This document shows positions 53,373 to 62,562 of a stretch of DNA of 64,000 bases, piece after piece (position 1 is the stretch's first letter; each line of letters begins with the position of its first letter). The DNA is taken from positions 1 to 64,000 of the forward strand of contig JAUHYW010000033.1 of NCBI GenBank assembly GCA_030426085.1, given 5' to 3'. Source of the stretch: a bacterium (GTDB lineage: Bacteria; Myxococcota_A; Bradymonadia; UBA7976; UBA1532). The notes under the pieces were generated by a model, which had not been told where the DNA came from, searched no databases, and was given only the letters and a program-made list of their open reading frames with translations. The translations under genes and the position numbers were made by a program.

Positions 53373-56300
53373 ATGCAGGTACGCGCAGGCCTCGCCGAGG
53401 CCGATATCACAGTCTATCGACGCGGCGCGCTGACCATGGGCTACGGCGACATGCGCGGCGGCATCGACGGCGTCGACGAGCCCCTGCGGGCGCGGGCTCT
53501 GGTGCTCGAAGACCCGGTCGGGGCCCCTGAGGATGGCCGGTCGCGGCTGGCCTACGCCTGCCTCGACCTGTGCTTCATCACCGACGGGCTTCGGCGGGCG
53601 ATCGTCGAGCGGCTCGTCGCCCGACCCGAGATGGGCCTGGCGCCGCACCGGGTCATGATCACGGCGACCCATACCCACTCCGGCCCCAGCGGGTTCGCCG
53701 ACGATGTCTTCTACAGCGCCAACGCACCCGGGCTGTGCCCCGAGGTCGTCGATGGCATCGCCGACGGCGTCGTCGACGCGCTCGTCGCGGCGACCGCCCG
53801 CTTGCGCGCGGCGCGGCTCTCGTACTGCGAACATCGCCTCGGCCGGGTCGACTGGGTGCACCGCCGCGGGGCCCATGCCGACCGACCGATCGACCCCGTG
53901 ATGCGTGTTCTGCGCGTCGACGGCGCAGACGGCCGGCCGCTCGGCGTGCTCAACGCCTTCGCCCTGCACGGCACCTGCCTTCACGGCGAGGGGCGGCGCC
54001 TGCACCCCGACCACAAGGGCCTCAGCGCCGTCCTCATGTCCCGCTGGCTGGCCGACGAGGCGCCGGCGGACCATCCGTTCGTCGCCATCTTCGCCCAGGA
54101 GGCCGCGGGGGACATCACCCCCAACGGGCGCCTCGACCGCCGCCGGGGCGTCTTCGTCGGCCCCGATGACGACGACCATCGCTCGGTGGTGATCGTCGCC
54201 GAAGCCCAGGCCCGGGCGGCGATGGAGGCCTGGCGCGCTGCGGCTGATCGACCGCTGGCCGGCGAGCGCCTCGACGCGCGTATGTCGCGGGCCCGCTTCA
54301 GCGACCGCGCCTTCGAAACCGTCGACGGGCGCGCCGCGCGCACGACCCCGACCCGGCTGGGCCTCGCGATGGCGCTCGGCACCCGGGACGGCCGCGGGCC
54401 GCTCGCGCCGCTCGAAGGGCTCTACCACCGCATCGCCCGGCGGCGGCGCCGGACGCGACCCGAAGACCCCAAGCTGCCCTTCTTCGAGTTCGCGCGGGGC
54501 CGCCGCTCGCGCATCGCGGGCCTGCTGCCGATCGATCTGCTGCGCGCGGTGCCGGGGCGGCACGCGGCCTTCTTCCGCCGGGGGCTGCGCAGCGGCGCGA
54601 TGGACGCCCCGTGGGCGCCGCTCGAGCTGCCGGTGCAGGTCTTCGCCATCGGGCGTCTGCGCGTCGCGGCGGTGGCCGGCGAGCCGACGCACGACGCCGG
54701 CGCGCGCATCCGGGCCGTGCTCGTCGACTCCGATACCTGTGAGCATGTCATCGTGCAGGGCTATGCCAATGACTATGGCTCGTACGTGACCACCGGTGAC
54801 GAGTACGCCCGGCAACACTATGAGGGCGGCTGCACGCTGTACGGACCCGCGACGCTCGACCTGTGGTGCGCCGAGCTGAAGGCCCTCGGCGACCGGCTCG
54901 ACGCCGGGGCGCCGCAGGCGTCCATACCGCCGCGGTCGGAGGCGCCGGCGCCCGGCGGGCCGCACTTCGAGGGCGGCTACCCCCGGCCGCGGCGGGCGCA
55001 CGGGCTGCCGCGCGATCTGCGCGGCGCGCACGGCGTCGACCGGTTCGACACCATCATCGTCGGCGCCGGCTTCGCCGGGCTGCGGGCGGGCATCACGCTG
55101 CAGCAGGCCGGTCAGCGGGTGCTGCTGCTCGAAGCCTCCGAGCGGGTCGGCGGGCGGGCGCGCTCGACCGCCGACGGCGCGGACCTCGGCTGCGGCTTCA
55201 TCGGCGCCCATCAGACCCACGCGATGGCGCTCGTCGACGCGCTCGGGTTCGAGCGCGTCGACTATGTCCGCACCGCCCCGCAGAACCCCTGCTTCCGCAG
55301 CGAGACCGTCGAAGGCGTCGAAGACATGCTGCTCGACGACACCTGGTTTCGCATCCAGGGCTGCAAGAAGGACAGCGCCCTGCGCGATCGCTTGCGGCTG
55401 CTGCAGATGATGGTCGAGTGGATCGCCATCGAGAACCTGATCGACCAGGCGCGGCCCGGCCGCGGCCCGCTCGCCCGGCGGCTCGACCGGATGACCGTGC
55501 GCGCCTGGATGGATCGGATGGACGTGCGGCCGAAGCATCGCGATCTCATCCGGCTGGCTGCCAATGGCATCTGGAGCGCAGAGCCGGCCGACATGTCGCT
55601 GCTCTACCTGCTGTGGTACAGCGCGACGAACAACGGGCTGCTGCACATCGCCAACGATCAGGCGGACGGGCCCCAGCAGTTCGGCGTGAAGGGTGGGCTC
55701 GGCGGCCTCGCCCATGCCTTCGGCGAGAGGTTTCGGGGCGACCTGCGCTTGCAGACGCCGGTCGAGCGCATCGAGCGCCGCGCCGATGGCTTCAGGGTGT
55801 CGGCCGGCGGGCAGATCTTCGAAGCCGATGACGTCATCGTGGCCGCGACCCCGGCGGCGGTCGGGCGGCATGTCGAGTTCGATCCGCCGCTGCCCGAGGC
55901 GACCCGTCGCGTCCTCGACCAGCCCATGGGGCACGCGGTCAAGGCGATCGTCGAGTACGACACCCGGTGGTGGTGGTACGACGACGGCCGGCAGTTCCAG
56001 TGGTATGGCGGCATGGCGGGCACCCCGCTCGAGTGGATGCTCGACATCTCCGAGCCCGAGCGGGGGGTGTACCGCTTCTGCGCGTTCATGAACCCGCCCG
56101 AAGGCCTCTCCGACGATGCGCTGCGCGCGCTCTTCGTCGACCTCTTCCACCGGCTCTCCGGCGACCCGCGGGCCCGCGCGGTGACCCGCTTCGACGTGGC
56201 CGACTGGCGCGCCAGCCCGTACATCGGCGGCGGCCCGGTCTCGATCTGCAGGCCCGGCGTGCTGACCGCGCTCGACGATCGACCCGACGCCCTCGAGGTC

Positions 56301-56750
56301 GTCGGCGGGCTGCACTTCGCCGGCGCCGAGTACAGCACGCAATACACCGGCTACGTCGAGGGTGCCCTGCGCTCCGGCGCCCGCGCCGCGCAGCGGATCC
56401 TGCACGGCCGGGTCGTCGACCGCGACCTCGTCGCCCGCGGGCCGCGCTGGGCCCTCGGCCTGCTCGCGACGGCCGGGTGGGCCAACCTCGCGATGGTCAC
56501 CCGCGCGCTCGGCGCATGGGAGCGATGCCGCGGGGCATCCGCGCCGCCGGCGCCCGAGCGCCGGCCCGGCGGCGGGCGCGCCGGGGCACGGCGTGGAGCC
56601 GGGCGAGGCGCCCCGAATCGGCCTGTCGGCGCCTCGATGAGTGGATCGGGCGGGCTCGTCGAGGGGGTGGGGCAAGGGGACGACCGCGTGCCCCTGCCGG
56701 ATCGCCGGATCAGTCGCAGCGGGGGTCGGCGTTCTGGAAGTTGCGGATGA
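53373..56750 (+). CDS. Neutral ceramidase - flavin amine oxidase fusion
   Basis: 1125 aa from ATG 53373 (strong RBS). Residues ~3-500 are a neutral/alkaline ceramidase-type amidase: AGLAEADIT, RARALVLED, MITATHTHSGPSGF (Zn-binding HTHS, ~96-109), NAFALHGTCLHGE, FAQEAAGDITPNG and GYANDYGSYVTTGDEYARQH followed by YEGG. After a Pro linker (~515-555), residues ~560-1045 form an FAD amine oxidase: TIIVGAGFAGLRAGITLQQA, LLLEASERVGGRARS, VIVAATPAAVGRH and GGLHFAGAEYSTQYTGYVEG. No signal peptide, so cytosolic. The usual ceramidase C-terminal beta domain is absent. The last ~70 residues are low-complexity and run into the 56710 gene, suggesting a lost native stop. Expected chemistry: amide hydrolysis of an N-acyl lipid or amine, then amine oxidation. 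Confidence 0.82.
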   Translation: MQVRAGLAEADITVYRRGALTMGYGDMRGGIDGVDEPLRARALVLEDPVGAPEDGRSRLAYACLDLCFITDGLRRAIVERLVARPEMGLAPHRVMITATHTHSGPSGFADDVFYSANAPGLCPEVVDGIADGVVDALVAATARLRAARLSYCEHRLGRVDWVHRRGAHADRPIDPVMRVLRVDGADGRPLGVLNAFALHGTCLHGEGRRLHPDHKGLSAVLMSRWLADEAPADHPFVAIFAQEAAGDITPNGRLDRRRGVFVGPDDDDHRSVVIVAEAQARAAMEAWRAAADRPLAGERLDARMSRARFSDRAFETVDGRAARTTPTRLGLAMALGTRDGRGPLAPLEGLYHRIARRRRRTRPEDPKLPFFEFARGRRSRIAGLLPIDLLRAVPGRHAAFFRRGLRSGAMDAPWAPLELPVQVFAIGRLRVAAVAGEPTHDAGARIRAVLVDSDTCEHVIVQGYANDYGSYVTTGDEYARQHYEGGCTLYGPATLDLWCAELKALGDRLDAGAPQASIPPRSEAPAPGGPHFEGGYPRPRRAHGLPRDLRGAHGVDRFDTIIVGAGFAGLRAGITLQQAGQRVLLLEASERVGGRARSTADGADLGCGFIGAHQTHAMALVDALGFERVDYVRTAPQNPCFRSETVEGVEDMLLDDTWFRIQGCKKDSALRDRLRLLQMMVEWIAIENLIDQARPGRGPLARRLDRMTVRAWMDRMDVRPKHRDLIRLAANGIWSAEPADMSLLYLLWYSATNNGLLHIANDQADGPQQFGVKGGLGGLAHAFGERFRGDLRLQTPVERIERRADGFRVSAGGQIFEADDVIVAATPAAVGRHVEFDPPLPEATRRVLDQPMGHAVKAIVEYDTRWWWYDDGRQFQWYGGMAGTPLEWMLDISEPERGVYRFCAFMNPPEGLSDDALRALFVDLFHRLSGDPRARAVTRFDVADWRASPYIGGGPVSICRPGVLTALDDRPDALEVVGGLHFAGAEYSTQYTGYVEGALRSGARAAQRILHGRVVDRDLVARGPRWALGLLATAGWANLAMVTRALGAWERCRGASAPPAPERRPGGGRAGARRGAGRGAPNRPVGASMSGSGGLVEGVGQGDDRVPLPDRRISRSGGRRSGSCG

Positions 56751-57414
56751 CGTCCTCGCCGATGGGCAGCGGATCGCAGCCGTGGTCCTGCTCGCAGACG
56801 AAGTCCCACCGCGGCTCGGCGAGGGCGTGGCAGTCGAGGCAGTTGCCGCCGAACTGGTTGACCACGTCGTCGGTGCCCCGGTCTTCGATGATCACGGCGC
56901 CGTCGGGGTCGAACCGCAGGAAGAAGAACTCCCAGTCGTTGGTGGCCGGGCTCCAGCCGGGGCGGCGCTTGACCATGGCCTCGGCGGGCACGAGCTGGAT
57001 GACGGTGCCCGGGGGGTAGACGCCGCCCTCGGGGGCGTTGGCCACCGCCAGGGTCTCGTCGAGGCGGCCGAGCTTGTTGGTGACGTAGAACCGGCGGACG
57101 GGGGTCCAGTCGAGCAGGCAGTCGAAGTCTTCGGGGCGCATGTCGATGTCGTCGCCCATGGCATGGGATGCCATGTCGGGGGCCATGTCGGGCGCCGGCG
57201 CCATGTCGGGGGCCATGTCGGGGGTCGGGGCCATGTCGATGGGGTCGGGTGCCATGTCCGGCGCCTCGGACGCCATGTCGGGCGTCGGTTCGGACGCCAT
57301 GTCCGGGGTGGGGTCGCCGCCGTCGTCGGTGGTGCAGGCGAGCAGGGTCGCAGCCAGCAGGGTCGCGGCGAGCAGCAGGCCGGGCAGGCGGTGGTATGGG
57401 GAGCGGTGGCTCAT
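56710..57414 (-). CDS. Haem-binding-like lipoprotein with DMAP repeats (direct repeat, right copy)
   Basis: 234 aa from ATG 57414. Signal and lipobox LPGLLLAATLLAATLLACTT; acyl Cys at ~26. Residues ~30-90 are DMAP/DMAS repeats. The C-terminal domain begins FDCLLDWTPVRRFYVTNKLG and carries one c-type haem motif, CLDCHALAEPRWDFVCEQDH, then CDPLPIGEDVIRNFQNADPRCD. It resembles small surface cytochromes of unknown redox partner. Upstream on the same strand, 13 bp away, is the Cys-rich lipoprotein 57428-58651. Its 3' 340 bp are repeated at 51754-52093. Confidence 0.78.
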   Translation of the reverse strand: MSHRSPYHRLPGLLLAATLLAATLLACTTDDGGDPTPDMASEPTPDMASEAPDMAPDPIDMAPTPDMAPDMAPAPDMAPDMASHAMGDDIDMRPEDFDCLLDWTPVRRFYVTNKLGRLDETLAVANAPEGGVYPPGTVIQLVPAEAMVKRRPGWSPATNDWEFFFLRFDPDGAVIIEDRGTDDVVNQFGGNCLDCHALAEPRWDFVCEQDHGCDPLPIGEDVIRNFQNADPRCD

Positions 57415-57427
57415 CGGGGGTTCTCCG

Positions 57428-58651
57428 TCACTCGTCGGGGGTGGCACAGACCCGGGCGAAGACGCCTTCGGGCGTGGGGCGGGGCAGGCAGCGGCGGCCG
57501 GCGAGGCAGTCGGCGTCGACGCAGCACGGGCGGGTGCAGGCGCCCTCGATGCACTCGGTGCCGGCGCATTGCGCGCCGTCCTGGCACGGGCTGCCGTCGG
57601 CGCCGGGGCCCCGGGGCACGGGCACGCAGGCCGAGACCACGCCGGTGACCGTCCGCCCTTCGTAGGCCGCGACCCGGCCGCAGGTGTCCTGACCGAAGCA
57701 GTCTTCGTGGGTGCAGCACGGGTCGGCGCAGACCCCGGGGGCGCCGCCGGGCGCCTGATCGTAGGGCACGCAGATCCGGCTGCGGCAGTCGAGGTCGCCG
57801 AAGCAGCCGTCGCCGGTGCGGCCGGCGCCGAAGGGCAGCGGCTCGCAGATCGCGCGGGGCCCGCCGCCGGTGGGGGTCCACACGCAGGCGAGGCCGCCGC
57901 AGTCGAGGTCGGTGCAGCACGCGGCGAGGCACCGGTCGCGGCCGACGTCGCACAGCCCGCTCTGGCAGCCGTTGCCGGCGCACGGCTGGCCGGCGGCCCG
58001 GTCGAAGGTGTAGCCGGGGGGGTAGATCCGGCTGGGTACGCACAGCTTGACCCCCCGCAGGTACTGGCATCCGAAGCCGAGGGGGCAGTCGGTCTCGGCG
58101 CAGCACGGGGTGGCGCAGACGGCGTAGGGCCGGCCGGCGACGGCGACCTCGACGCACAGGTCGCTGGCGCAGGCCGACCCTCGGGGGCAGTCGGCGCCGA
58201 GGGGCAGGTTCTGCGGTTCGGGGTCGGGCATGGCGTCGGGCGCGGCGGGCGCAGCGTCGGGGGCGGCGTCGGGGGTCGGGTCGGGCGCGGCGTCGGGCCC
58301 CCGATCGACCTCGGCGTCGAGCACCGGGACGCCCCGGTCGCGGTCGGGGCGGCCGAGGTCGGGCGGGTCGTCGCTCAGGCACTCGCCGCTCTGGCACGAC
58401 GTGCCCCGGGGGCAGTCCCGGTCGACCCGGCAGTCGAAGGTGCATCGGCCGTCGGCGCAGTACAGGCCGGGCAGGCAGTCGCTGTTGAGCCGGCACCCGC
58501 CGCCGGTGACGTCGGGGCGCACGTCGGGCAGCGGCGCGTCGAGCAGGATGCCGGCGTCCCGGCCGCCGGGGGTGTCGCCGCCGCCGCCCACCCCGGCGTC
58601 GGTGCAGGCCGCGAGCAGCAGCGCGAGCGTGAGCGCCGGGCGGGCCGTCAT
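57428..58651 (-). CDS. Cys-rich surface lipoprotein
   Basis: 407 aa from ATG 58651, overlapping the preceding gene's stop (ATGA). MTARPALTLALLLAACTDAG is a lipoprotein signal (LAAC). An Asp/Pro/Ala linker (~95-160) separates two groups of Cys-rich modules with the pattern CxxDxDCxxGxxCxxGxC (CRLNSDCLPGLYCADGRCTF, CRVDRDCPRGTSCQSGECLS, CCTHEDCFGQDTCGR, CCVDADCLAGRRC). Such multi-Cys repeats mark myxobacterial cell-surface proteins, probably disulfide-bonded. Function unknown. Confidence 0.75.
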   Translation of the reverse strand: MTARPALTLALLLAACTDAGVGGGGDTPGGRDAGILLDAPLPDVRPDVTGGGCRLNSDCLPGLYCADGRCTFDCRVDRDCPRGTSCQSGECLSDDPPDLGRPDRDRGVPVLDAEVDRGPDAAPDPTPDAAPDAAPAAPDAMPDPEPQNLPLGADCPRGSACASDLCVEVAVAGRPYAVCATPCCAETDCPLGFGCQYLRGVKLCVPSRIYPPGYTFDRAAGQPCAGNGCQSGLCDVGRDRCLAACCTDLDCGGLACVWTPTGGGPRAICEPLPFGAGRTGDGCFGDLDCRSRICVPYDQAPGGAPGVCADPCCTHEDCFGQDTCGRVAAYEGRTVTGVVSACVPVPRGPGADGSPCQDGAQCAGTECIEGACTRPCCVDADCLAGRRCLPRPTPEGVFARVCATPDE

Positions 58652-59052
58652 CGCCCGAACCGCTCGCGCGCGTGGGCCGAGAAGAAGAGGAAGAGCAGGA
58701 TGATCGTGTACTCGGCGTACTCGATGCCCATCTCGCGGAAGCGGGTGTCGTGCTCGAGGATGAAGAACGTCTGCCCGGCGCAGGTGAGCGCCATCGCGCC
58801 GTAGATGACGGCCATCGCGACCGGGGTGCGCCGCCAGCGGGTGGCGTAGCCGGCGATGAAGGTCACGGCGGCGGTCAGGATGAGGCTCCACTGGAGCGTG
58901 AGCATGGCCGGGCCGAAGAGCGGGTTGCTGACGCGGGTCCAGGGCACCTCGGCGAAGACCATCTCGGCGAAGCCCACGAGGGCCCAGGCGGCGAGGCCGA
59001 CGTGCACCAGGATGAGCAGCCAGGCGAAGACTCTGCCGAGGATCGGGGGCAT
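58648..59052 (-). CDS. Small four-helix membrane protein
   Basis: 134 aa. Four hydrophobic segments (LGRVFAWLLILVHVGLAAWA; LTLQWSLILTAAVTFIAGYA; VAMAVIYGAMALTCAGQTFF; AEYTIILLFLFFSAHARERF). No family recognised. First of three co-directional genes with the Cys-rich lipoprotein and the haem lipoprotein, coupled by a 4-bp overlap. Confidence 0.65.
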   Translation of the reverse strand: MPPILGRVFAWLLILVHVGLAAWALVGFAEMVFAEVPWTRVSNPLFGPAMLTLQWSLILTAAVTFIAGYATRWRRTPVAMAVIYGAMALTCAGQTFFILEHDTRFREMGIEYAEYTIILLFLFFSAHARERFGR

Positions 59053-59180
59053 GGCGCGCTCCGTCGATGGGCTGGGCGATGCGGTACCACGTCCGGCCGG
59101 GGCAGGGGAAGCCGCGGCGGGTCGCGGCTTCCGTCGGCGGCGGCGGAGGGCTATGCTCGGGCTTTCGCAAAGGGGCCACC

Positions 59181-60893
59181 ATGAGCGAGATCACCGCGGG
59201 CGCCGCGCCGGGCGTCGAGCCGCACGATCGGGACTACACCGCCCTGCTGGGGGCCATCGCCCGCCGGCTGGCCGCGGCCGAGGGGCCGGTCTTCACCACC
59301 GACGCCGACGTGCCCGACGGGGCCCCGGCCGACGGGCGGCGGGCCGAGCGACGGGACGCGCTGTTCGACCTGCTCCTCGAGAGCCTCGAGCCGGCGCTGC
59401 GCCCGCAGTACACCTGTAGCGCCTGCCGGGTGTTCGTGCGCCGCTTCGGCGGGCTGGTGACCCTCGACGACAAGGGCCGGGCGACGCCGCTGCTGTGGGC
59501 GGCCGAGGACGGCGGCGAGGCGTTCGGCGGGGCCTGCGCGGCCCTGCGGGCGCGGGTGGCCAAGGCCCGGGTGACGGGGGTCTTCCTGCACGACGCGAAG
59601 GTGTGGGGCACGCCCGAGGCCGGCGGCTGGCGGCACTTCGGGGGGCCGGTGCACCCGGCCCGGGTCTTCGCCCACGGGCTGCTGACGCCGGCGCAGCGCA
59701 TGGCCGAGCTGGCCCACGACTTCGAGACGCTGGAGCGCGCGCTGGGGGTCTACGATCGGGCGCACGTCCAGGTGGCGCTGCGGCTGCTGGAGGGCGATCG
59801 GCTCTACCGCAGCGAGAAGGTGCTGGGCGTGGCGCAGTGGCTCGACCGGCTGATGGAGGGCCTGCCGAAGCCGGGGCGCAAGAAGAGCGGCAAGAAGAAG
59901 AAGGGCGGCAAGAAGGCCCGGCTGCGGCGCAACCTGCTGTGGCGGGCGGTGGCCGCCGCGCCGCCCGGGTTCTGCCATGTGCGCAGCACGATGATCGGCA
60001 CGCTGCTGGACGACATCGCCGCGGGCAAGCGCTACGCCGACGTCGAGCGCGCGTTCCGGGCGAAGATGCACCCCTTGCAGTATCAGCGGCCGCAGGCGGC
60101 GCCCAAGGCGGGCAACGTGAAGCAGGCCGAGGCGATCGTCGAGAAGCTGGGCAGCGCGGGGGCGCTGAAGCGGCGCTTCGCCCGCCTCGACGATCTGGAG
60201 CTGCTGTGGCGCGCGCCGCAGACGCAGCGGGCGGGGCCGACGAGCATCGGCGCGGCGGCGGGCCGGGTGTTCGAGCACCTGCTGTCGGGGCGGCGGGGCG
60301 CGCCGGCCCTGGACGGGCTGCCGACTCAGACGGTGACCTGGGTCAAGTTCCGGCGCACGGTGCTGCCCCGGGCGGGGCGCATCGAGATCGACGTGCCCGA
60401 GCGGGGCGGGTTCTATGCCTTCGTGACCGCGGCCGACCCCGAGGCGCCGCCGGTCGTGCAGTGGGATCGGGCCGACGCCCGCAACCCGGTGACCTGGTAC
60501 ACCTACATGGAGCCCCGCCCGGCGACGCAGTGGGATCTGGAGCCCGGCTGGCGCGCGGTGACCGGGGTCTGCCTCTTCCCCCACATGTGGGGCGAGGACG
60601 AGGATGGGCACAGCCATCAGGGCAAGGGTGCGCTGATGGTCATCGACGGCTGCCGGGCGCCCAAGGGCGGGGGCAGCGGGCTGTTCCCCGAGTTCCTGCG
60701 CAGCGAGTACCGGGCGGTGCGGGCGACGCTGGAGGCGTTCAGCAAGGCGTCCGAGCTGGGCGGGCGGGACGCGGCGAGCGCCTGCGGGCTGGCGGTCCGG
60801 CCGGGTGTGCGGGGTACGCTGCGGCTGCGGGTGCACCCGCCCGAGGGCGACGTGGGCGGGGCGGCGGTCTATGTCATCGATCGCTGGGATTGA
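59181..60893 (+). CDS. Uncharacterised 570-aa protein
   Basis: 570 aa from ATG 59181, with TATGCT (59152-59157) as a likely -10. Not recognised. N-terminal part: a CxxC pair in PQYTCSACRVFVRRFGGLVT and a mixed alpha/beta region. Middle: a basic patch (GRKKSGKKKKGGKKARLRR, ~233-251) that could contact nucleic acid or act as a hinge. Then HPLQYQRPQAAPKAGNVKQA and EAIVEKLGSAGALKRRFARL, a conserved-looking block, and a beta-rich C-terminus (AVTGVCLFPHMWGEDEDGHS; GSGLFPEFLRSEYRAVRATL). No signal peptide. It may belong to a phage- or virus-like protein group; I cannot confirm. Confidence 0.55.
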   Translation: MSEITAGAAPGVEPHDRDYTALLGAIARRLAAAEGPVFTTDADVPDGAPADGRRAERRDALFDLLLESLEPALRPQYTCSACRVFVRRFGGLVTLDDKGRATPLLWAAEDGGEAFGGACAALRARVAKARVTGVFLHDAKVWGTPEAGGWRHFGGPVHPARVFAHGLLTPAQRMAELAHDFETLERALGVYDRAHVQVALRLLEGDRLYRSEKVLGVAQWLDRLMEGLPKPGRKKSGKKKKGGKKARLRRNLLWRAVAAAPPGFCHVRSTMIGTLLDDIAAGKRYADVERAFRAKMHPLQYQRPQAAPKAGNVKQAEAIVEKLGSAGALKRRFARLDDLELLWRAPQTQRAGPTSIGAAAGRVFEHLLSGRRGAPALDGLPTQTVTWVKFRRTVLPRAGRIEIDVPERGGFYAFVTAADPEAPPVVQWDRADARNPVTWYTYMEPRPATQWDLEPGWRAVTGVCLFPHMWGEDEDGHSHQGKGALMVIDGCRAPKGGGSGLFPEFLRSEYRAVRATLEAFSKASELGGRDAASACGLAVRPGVRGTLRLRVHPPEGDVGGAAVYVIDRWD

Positions 60894-60894
60894 T

Positions 60895-60919
60895 GGTGTC
60901 GTCCTGATGCGGTGACACC
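60895..60919 (+). terminator. Weak stem-loop after the 570-aa protein gene
   Basis: GGTGTC (60895-60900) pairs with GACACC (60914-60919). It begins 2 bp after the stop. No T-run follows, so this is only a candidate. Confidence 0.3.
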
Positions 60920-60969
60920 TGCCATGGGCGCCGCCTCTCCCCGGGCCACCCATCCACCGGGAGGTCTGC

Positions 60970-62538
60970 ATGCCCCGACTCCACCGCTCCATTCACGGCC
61001 TCGTCGCCCTGTGCGCGCTCGGCGCCGTCCGCACCGCGTGGGCGCAGTGTGACGACACGGCCTTCGAGTGCGCCCGCCTCGCCGCCGTCGAGGCGGCCCG
61101 CGATCACCTGCGGGCGTTGGAGGCGGGGACCGGGCTGGCCGACGGGCAGACCCACCGGGACAACGGGCTGGTGGCGCTGGTCTTCATGGAGGAGGGCCGC
61201 GATCAGCCGGGTGATCTGGACGCGCTGTCGGCCGCGGATCGGGCGATGGTGCGGCGGCTGCTGGCCGCGGGCATCGACCGGGCGCCGGCGCTGACCGACC
61301 CCGACGCCGAGCCGGATGTGATCCCGGCGGCGACGCTGCTCGGCGCGCTGAACATCTGGCGTATCAGGGGCGGGGCCGAGGACATCGGCGCGGCGGCGCC
61401 GGTGTCGACCGCCATCGAGAACGCGGCGCACGCGCTGATGCGGGTCCAGAGCCGGCCGCCCGAGCTGCCGGGGGGCTGGCGGTCCCGGCCGGACGGGCCG
61501 GTCTCGCCGGTGGCGACCCTCTTCGTGTCTCGCTGGATCTACGCGGCCCAGGTGCCCGGCGCCGAGCACAGCCTGGCGGCGGTGGGCGCGTTCACCGTGG
61601 CCAACCGCAACCCCGATCGGGGGCAGGCCGGCGCGCCGGGCGATGAGTCGAGCACCGCGGCGACGGCGGCGGCGGTGTGGATGGCCTGGAACCTGCGCCG
61701 CTCGCCGTCCCACCCCGAGGTGCAGCACGCGATGAACTGGCTGTGGCGCCACCCGTGGCTCGGGGCGCTGCACGGCCCGCACGCCGAGGCCCGGGCGCCG
61801 TTCACCCAGTGGGCCATGGCGCGCGGGGTGTGGACCTATGATCTGGGGGTCGAGGGGGTCTACCCCGACGATCTGGCGTGGATCGAGCCGGAGGCGGTGG
61901 GCTTCCCCGACGAGCGGCGGTCGGTGTGGTTCGACGCGGTCTTCGGGTTGGTGACGACCCAGGAGCCGGCGGGCACCTGGGCCGCGCCGGCGGCGCCCGA
62001 TCCCGACGGGCTGTCGGCGGTGGCCCGGCACACGCTGCGGCTGAGGGCCTTGCTGCGGCGGCCGTTCTGGGACTGCGTGGGCTTCGACGACGGGCCCGAT
62101 CCCTGCGGGATCGAAGACAACTGCCCCGATGTGCCCAACCCGCTCCAGGCGGACACCGACGGGGACGGGGTGGGGGACGCCTGCGACAACTGCCCGGAGG
62201 TGGTCAACCGGCCGCAGGCCGACCTCGACGGGGACGGGGTGGGGGACGCTTGCCAGGGCGGGCGGCCGGTCGCGCCCGACGCGGGGGTGGACGCGGCGGT
62301 CGAGGTGGATGCGGCGGTGGACGCTGCGGTGGATGCGGCCGAGGTCGAGGTGGACGCCGAGCGTGCGCCCGAGCGGGACGTCGCGGTCGACGCCGCCGCC
62401 CGGGATCCCGACGCGGGGGAGGTGCCCCGGGCGCCGACCTGTGAGCCGTCCTGCGCCGCGCCCGACGCGTCTCCGGGCGGCGGCCCGTGGTGGCTGGTCC
62501 TTCTGCTCCTCGGGTGGGTCCGGATCCGCCGGGGCTGA
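60970..62538 (+). CDS. Secreted protein with helical domain, thrombospondin-3 repeats and C-terminal anchor
   Basis: 522 aa. Signal peptide [16 protein letters not shown]. Residues ~25-360 are mainly helical, resembling an alpha/alpha-toroid fold ([37 protein letters not shown]); enzyme residues are not evident. Residues ~378-430 are two calcium-binding thrombospondin type-3-like repeats ([40 protein letters not shown]). An Asp/Val/Ala-rich linker leads to [20 protein letters not shown], a hydrophobic helix plus basic tail like a MYXO-CTERM-type sorting anchor but without its usual Cys directly before. Likely anchored at the cell surface. Confidence 0.72.
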   Translation: MPRLHRSIHGLVALCALGAVRTAWAQCDDTAFECARLAAVEAARDHLRALEAGTGLADGQTHRDNGLVALVFMEEGRDQPGDLDALSAADRAMVRRLLAAGIDRAPALTDPDAEPDVIPAATLLGALNIWRIRGGAEDIGAAAPVSTAIENAAHALMRVQSRPPELPGGWRSRPDGPVSPVATLFVSRWIYAAQVPGAEHSLAAVGAFTVANRNPDRGQAGAPGDESSTAATAAAVWMAWNLRRSPSHPEVQHAMNWLWRHPWLGALHGPHAEARAPFTQWAMARGVWTYDLGVEGVYPDDLAWIEPEAVGFPDERRSVWFDAVFGLVTTQEPAGTWAAPAAPDPDGLSAVARHTLRLRALLRRPFWDCVGFDDGPDPCGIEDNCPDVPNPLQADTDGDGVGDACDNCPEVVNRPQADLDGDGVGDACQGGRPVAPDAGVDAAVEVDAAVDAAVDAAEVEVDAERAPERDVAVDAAARDPDAGEVPRAPTCEPSCAAPDASPGGGPWWLVLLLLGWVRIRRG

Positions 62539-62562
62539 GCGCCGGGCGAGATCTCGCGTGCT

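Noticed and set aside
51754-56750. Composite transposon carrying the ceramidase module
   Set aside because: The flanking direct repeats are pieces of a resident lipoprotein gene, not insertion sequences, and no transposase is encoded.
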